Origin: an uncultured Mucilaginibacter sp.
GTDB taxonomy: Bacteria; Bacteroidota; Bacteroidia; Sphingobacteriales; Sphingobacteriaceae
DNA: 34,059 bases
Assembly: GCA_903927645.1 (NCBI GenBank)
Contig: CAIYNX010000114.1
Location: 1-34,059 of the forward strand
Direction: 5' to 3'
Shown piece after piece: positions 30,244 through 34,059 of this stretch (the stretch's first letter is position 1; every line of letters starts with the position of its first letter). The notes beneath the pieces were generated by a model. That model ran no database searches. It was not told the origin of the DNA and saw nothing but the letters and a program-made list of their open reading frames with translations. The translations under genes and the position numbers were made by a program.

Positions 30244-31323
30244 TTATTTAATTGAATTACCATACCCAACAATCATAACTGATATTATAATTGTAACTAT
30301 ACCACTAATTACTGTAAATTTTGCTTTTCGGCCAACACCTTTCCATTCATTTAATAGCAGACCCCAAGTATTTGCTATGAGTATAATGAAAGCCATATGC
30401 AAAATCCATGAGCTTGCTCCATTCCCTAACCTACTTTCGCCCATGCCGTAAAAAAAGAATTGTAAAAACCATATAGTACCCGCTAATGCCGAAAAAAGGT
30501 AATTTTTAAGCAAAGGAGTTTTTAAATTTATATAATCATAAAACGTTTTATTGCGGGTATTCAAAATCATACACCATATAAAATTAGTTGTTAAGCCACC
30601 CCATAATATAACCACATAAATTACATTATTTTGGTAAAGGAAATTCCCTTGCCCTTGATGTCCTATTTTCCATAAAACATTTGCAGTATCAGCCATGCTT
30701 TTTCCAGCTTCAATCCCAAAATTGAAACACGCACTTAATACACCAGAAACTATAGCTACAAAAATTCCAAGACCGAACTTATACTCTTTATTATCAGCTA
30801 TATCTGCCTTTCCGGCCTTTAACTCTTTTTCTTTCATGGTTCCGGCAAAACCACAAATAATGATACCAATAACGCAAATAAATATACCTAAAAGTACAAA
30901 TTGCCCCCATTTTGTAGTAAAAAAAGTTATGATAGAATCCTTACCGGTTTGAGGAAAAAAATTGTAGTAAACTGACGGTATCAAAGCTCCAAATACAGCA
31001 CATAAACCTAAAATGATGGTGCTTCCGAGCGAAACACCTAGGTACCTTACGCCCAAACCATAAGTTAATCCTCCAATTCCCCATAATAAGCCGAAAACAT
31101 AGGTGATAATTAAAATTTTAGCTTGGCTATGAAATATTATTTCGGTAAAATTAGGTATGGTTATCCAAGCGGCTAGCGGTGGAACTATCAACCAAGAAAA
31201 TATTCCCCCTATTATCCAAAAGCTTTCCCAGGCCCAGCCTTTTACTTTTTTATACGGAATATAAAAACTTCCTGAGGCAAAGCCCCCAAAAAAATGGAAA
31301 ATAACCCCCAAAATAACTTGCAT
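30244..31323 (-). CDS. rhaT: L-rhamnose/proton symporter
   Basis: 359 aa polytopic; GGFASGSFYIPYKKVKGWAWESFWIIGGIFSWLIVPPLAAW typical of RhaT; first gene of the rhamnose cluster. Confidence 0.9.
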   Translation of the reverse strand: MQVILGVIFHFFGGFASGSFYIPYKKVKGWAWESFWIIGGIFSWLIVPPLAAWITIPNFTEIIFHSQAKILIITYVFGLLWGIGGLTYGLGVRYLGVSLGSTIILGLCAVFGALIPSVYYNFFPQTGKDSIITFFTTKWGQFVLLGIFICVIGIIICGFAGTMKEKELKAGKADIADNKEYKFGLGIFVAIVSGVLSACFNFGIEAGKSMADTANVLWKIGHQGQGNFLYQNNVIYVVILWGGLTTNFIWCMILNTRNKTFYDYINLKTPLLKNYLFSALAGTIWFLQFFFYGMGESRLGNGASSWILHMAFIILIANTWGLLLNEWKGVGRKAKFTVISGIVTIIISVMIVGYGNSIK

Positions 31324-31596
31324 AACTCAGAAAAATATTGGTAAATAATTAATTGGCAATGGTAAATATAAATAAATAATTATCATTAGCCTATCACGGT
31401 ACTTTAACAAAACCTAAAAAGAAATAATTGAGGTAAAAGGATTTGACAACCCTTATTTATTAAGAAAAATAAGATTTTATAGATAAAATTTTGACTGATT
31501 TTTTTTGGTAAGAAATGTTGATTCTTAATTTGAAATTGTGTTATCAATAATCAGGTAAATAATACAATTTTGTAGATTGATAACTTAAAACATTAG

Positions 31597-32694
31597 ATGA
31601 AAAGATTTTTTGAAAACTGGACTGGTCTTATACAACCTTGGTTATGGAATATTATCATCATAATAGCTGCTATATTATTGGGCTTGGTAATAAAAACTAT
31701 TATAAAGCTATTGCTTCGGCTATCAAAAAAAACCGAAGAGTATTCATTATACCGTAGTATATTATTACACATTGGTCAACCCATGAATCATTTGATTCCC
31801 TTATTGGTTATCAATATAATGCTCCCATTGGTAGATTTAGGGCATGAATATTATAATATAATTAGTCAATGTTTTTATATTGGCTTGATCATCTCATTTT
31901 CAATAACTTTAATCAGATCAATTAGGGTTTTTGAAGATTATGTGTACCACACCTATGACTTAAATAAACCAGATAATTTTAAGGAACGTAAAATTCGCAC
32001 TCAACTTAAATTTATCAGAAAAGTTGCAATAGGACTAATTGTATTTATCACCATAGCAGTAATTTTATTAAGTTTTGATAACGTTCGAAGAATAGGAGCA
32101 GGTTTACTTACCGGGGTTGGAATTAGTAGTATTTTGGTTGGTTTGGCCGCGCAAAAATCACTTTCGAACTTATTGGCAGGTTTTCAAATTGCATTTACCC
32201 AACCAATACGTATTGACGATGTATTGCTTGTTGAAGGCGAATGGGGAAAGGTAGAAGATATTACCTTTACCTACGTTGTTCTGAAAATTTGGGACGAAAG
32301 GAGGCTAATTTTGCCAATAAATTATTTTATTGAAAAACCATTTCAAAATTGGTCAAGAATTTCGACAGAAATAATAGGCACTGTTTTTCTCTACCTCGAT
32401 TATTCGGTGCCTATTGAGGCATTGAGAGTTGAGTTTTCGCGCTTATTGGCCCTCAGTGATCTTTGGGATGGAAGAAAAAATACAGTTCAAATAACTAATT
32501 CAACTGATAAAGCTGTCGAAATCAGATTTCTGTTAAGCGCTAGCAATTCATCTAATGCATTTGATCTTCGCTGCTATGTTCGAGAAAATCTGATTAAGTT
32601 TATTAAACAAAACTATCCGGATAGCTTACCAATAAATCGCGTATCTATCGAAAAAAACAACAGTTTAATCAATTCTAATAATGCTACAACATAA
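31597..32694 (+). CDS. Mechanosensitive ion channel (MscS family)
   Basis: GAGLLTGVGISSILVGLAAQKSLSNLLAGFQIAFTQPIRIDDVLLVEGEWGKVEDITFTYVVL. Confidence 0.94.
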   Translation: MKRFFENWTGLIQPWLWNIIIIIAAILLGLVIKTIIKLLLRLSKKTEEYSLYRSILLHIGQPMNHLIPLLVINIMLPLVDLGHEYYNIISQCFYIGLIISFSITLIRSIRVFEDYVYHTYDLNKPDNFKERKIRTQLKFIRKVAIGLIVFITIAVILLSFDNVRRIGAGLLTGVGISSILVGLAAQKSLSNLLAGFQIAFTQPIRIDDVLLVEGEWGKVEDITFTYVVLKIWDERRLILPINYFIEKPFQNWSRISTEIIGTVFLYLDYSVPIEALRVEFSRLLALSDLWDGRKNTVQITNSTDKAVEIRFLLSASNSSNAFDLRCYVRENLIKFIKQNYPDSLPINRVSIEKNNSLINSNNATT

Positions 32695-32704
32695 AAAAAT
32701 TTAA

Positions 32705-33877
32705 TTATTGTTTACATGCAACCGCAATTTTTGAATCTGCTGTTCCGTAATATAAATACCATTTGTTTTTAAAATTGGTTAACCCTTCCACAAAACATAC
32801 TTGACCAACTTGACCGGTAATTTCATATGATTTGTTTGGTTTGATGAATGAACTATCAGATCGCTTTAAAATTTTAGTTGGATCGTTTTTATCAAATAAG
32901 ACCTGACCAGCAGAATAAGTACCTGTTGGAAGAGATTTATCGCCGGTACTTTGATCATTTCTGCTATTGTAAATTAGTAGGATACCGTTATTTGTAAGCA
33001 TTGCCGGCGGACCAGATTCAACCAAATCGCTATCAAATTGTCCGTTTCTGGTTGGTAAAATCACCTTTAAATTAGCCATTAACGCTGTACCCAGATTTAA
33101 TTTACCATCATTCTTTTCATTTGTTGTAAGCGGCACAGGTGTCCAGTTTATTAGGTCATCAGAAGTTGCGACCCAAATTTGCTTATCACCCCAATACATC
33201 CAATACTTATTTTTAATTTTTGTGGCAATTATTCTACCTTTTGAATAAGTACTAACAATCGAACCAGATTTACTCCAAACATTGGCATACTTTCCATTAT
33301 CAGCCTTAGCAAAAACGGCTCCATGCTTTTTCCAATTTAACAAATCATAAGAAGTTGCAATTAAAAGCCTCGCTGTTTTACCATCAAAAGCAGTATAGGT
33401 CATGTAATAGGTACCCTTGTCGTCTTCAACAATTCTTGGATCCTCACATCCCCCTTCCCATTCTAATTTCTTAAATTCATCATTGGCCGGGAAAAATACA
33501 GGCTTATTAATTCTTTTAAAATGTATGGCGTCTGTACTAATAGCTAACCCTAACCTTGATGTACCGGCTGGTTTACCAATTTTATCTTGGGCTCTATAAA
33601 GCATATAAATTTTACCATCCCTATTAACAATTGCCGGATTAAACACATCTTTTTCTTCCCATAAAACCATTTTATGCAATATTGGGTCAATAAATGATCC
33701 AACTCCTGGCGTTAAAATGGGATTAACACTATCTATTTTTTCAAATGGAAGTAATTGCCAGCTATTGAGTGTATTGATTTTAGGATTAGATCTGGAATCC
33801 GTGCTATTAGTTTGTGATGAATTGCAACTCGCAAACCAAATAATAAAAAAAATGATAATAAATAAATTTTTTAACAT
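32705..33877 (-). CDS. GH130-like glycosidase/phosphorylase lipoprotein
   Basis: MLKNLFIIIFFIIWFASC lipobox; FNPAIVNRDGKIYMLYRAQD, EWEGGCEDPRIVEDDKGTYYMTYTAFDG, YLYYGTADSKIAVA. Start placed at internal Met rather than 33931. Confidence 0.72.
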   Translation of the reverse strand: MLKNLFIIIFFIIWFASCNSSQTNSTDSRSNPKINTLNSWQLLPFEKIDSVNPILTPGVGSFIDPILHKMVLWEEKDVFNPAIVNRDGKIYMLYRAQDKIGKPAGTSRLGLAISTDAIHFKRINKPVFFPANDEFKKLEWEGGCEDPRIVEDDKGTYYMTYTAFDGKTARLLIATSYDLLNWKKHGAVFAKADNGKYANVWSKSGSIVSTYSKGRIIATKIKNKYWMYWGDKQIWVATSDDLINWTPVPLTTNEKNDGKLNLGTALMANLKVILPTRNGQFDSDLVESGPPAMLTNNGILLIYNSRNDQSTGDKSLPTGTYSAGQVLFDKNDPTKILKRSDSSFIKPNKSYEITGQVGQVCFVEGLTNFKNKWYLYYGTADSKIAVACKQ

Positions 33878-33905
33878 GAAAAAAGCAATAAATATTAAAT
33901 AAAAA

Positions 33906-33928
33906 AGGCAGTTGGTAACCAACTGCCT
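33906..33928 (-). terminator. Rho-independent terminator of a minus-strand gene lying beyond the window
   Basis: AGGCAGTTGG-TAA-CCAACTGCCT; minus strand continues with TTTTTTATTTAAT. Confidence 0.8.
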
Positions 33929-34059
33929 CACAACTATATTTCATTGAATCTCACTACAATAAATAACAAATTTTATTTTATTAGTAAAGGTAGCAAGTGT
34001 AAATTAATGTAAAGACAACTTTTGTTTAGGATTTGATATTTTTAAAAAAAATATAATTA

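Overview
Chromosomal window from an AT-rich Bacteroidota genome (Sphingobacteriia/Pedobacter-like by gene content; inferred, not tested). It is mostly housekeeping and sugar-catabolism genes. From left to right: partial homoserine dehydrogenase; sugar MFS transporter + ROK kinase; guaB; SnoaL-like protein + Crp/Fnr regulator; GH97; GNAT; cupin; GAF histidine kinase; cbpA/cbpM-like pair; DUF3078; divergent Nramp-family transporter; HAD phosphatase; a GNAT gene broken by one in-frame TGA; ROK repressor; YceI; ACT-domain protein; rpsA; GH109-like oxidoreductase; small membrane protein; a pepsin-like aspartic-peptidase lipoprotein; BamA/TamA-like OMP; an L-rhamnose operon (rhaT, aldolase/dehydrogenase fusion, isomerase, kinase); MscS; GH130-like lipoprotein. 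I found no CRISPR, tRNA, rRNA, transposon or phage genes. The best leads are the two-lobed pepsin-like lipoprotein, the GNAT with a single TGA, the 41-bp dyad upstream of the ROK repressor, the dyad-rich leader of GH97, the hairpin abutting the guaB start codon, and the rpsA promoter that contradicts the longest-ORF start. I see no clear new multi-gene defence or mobile system.
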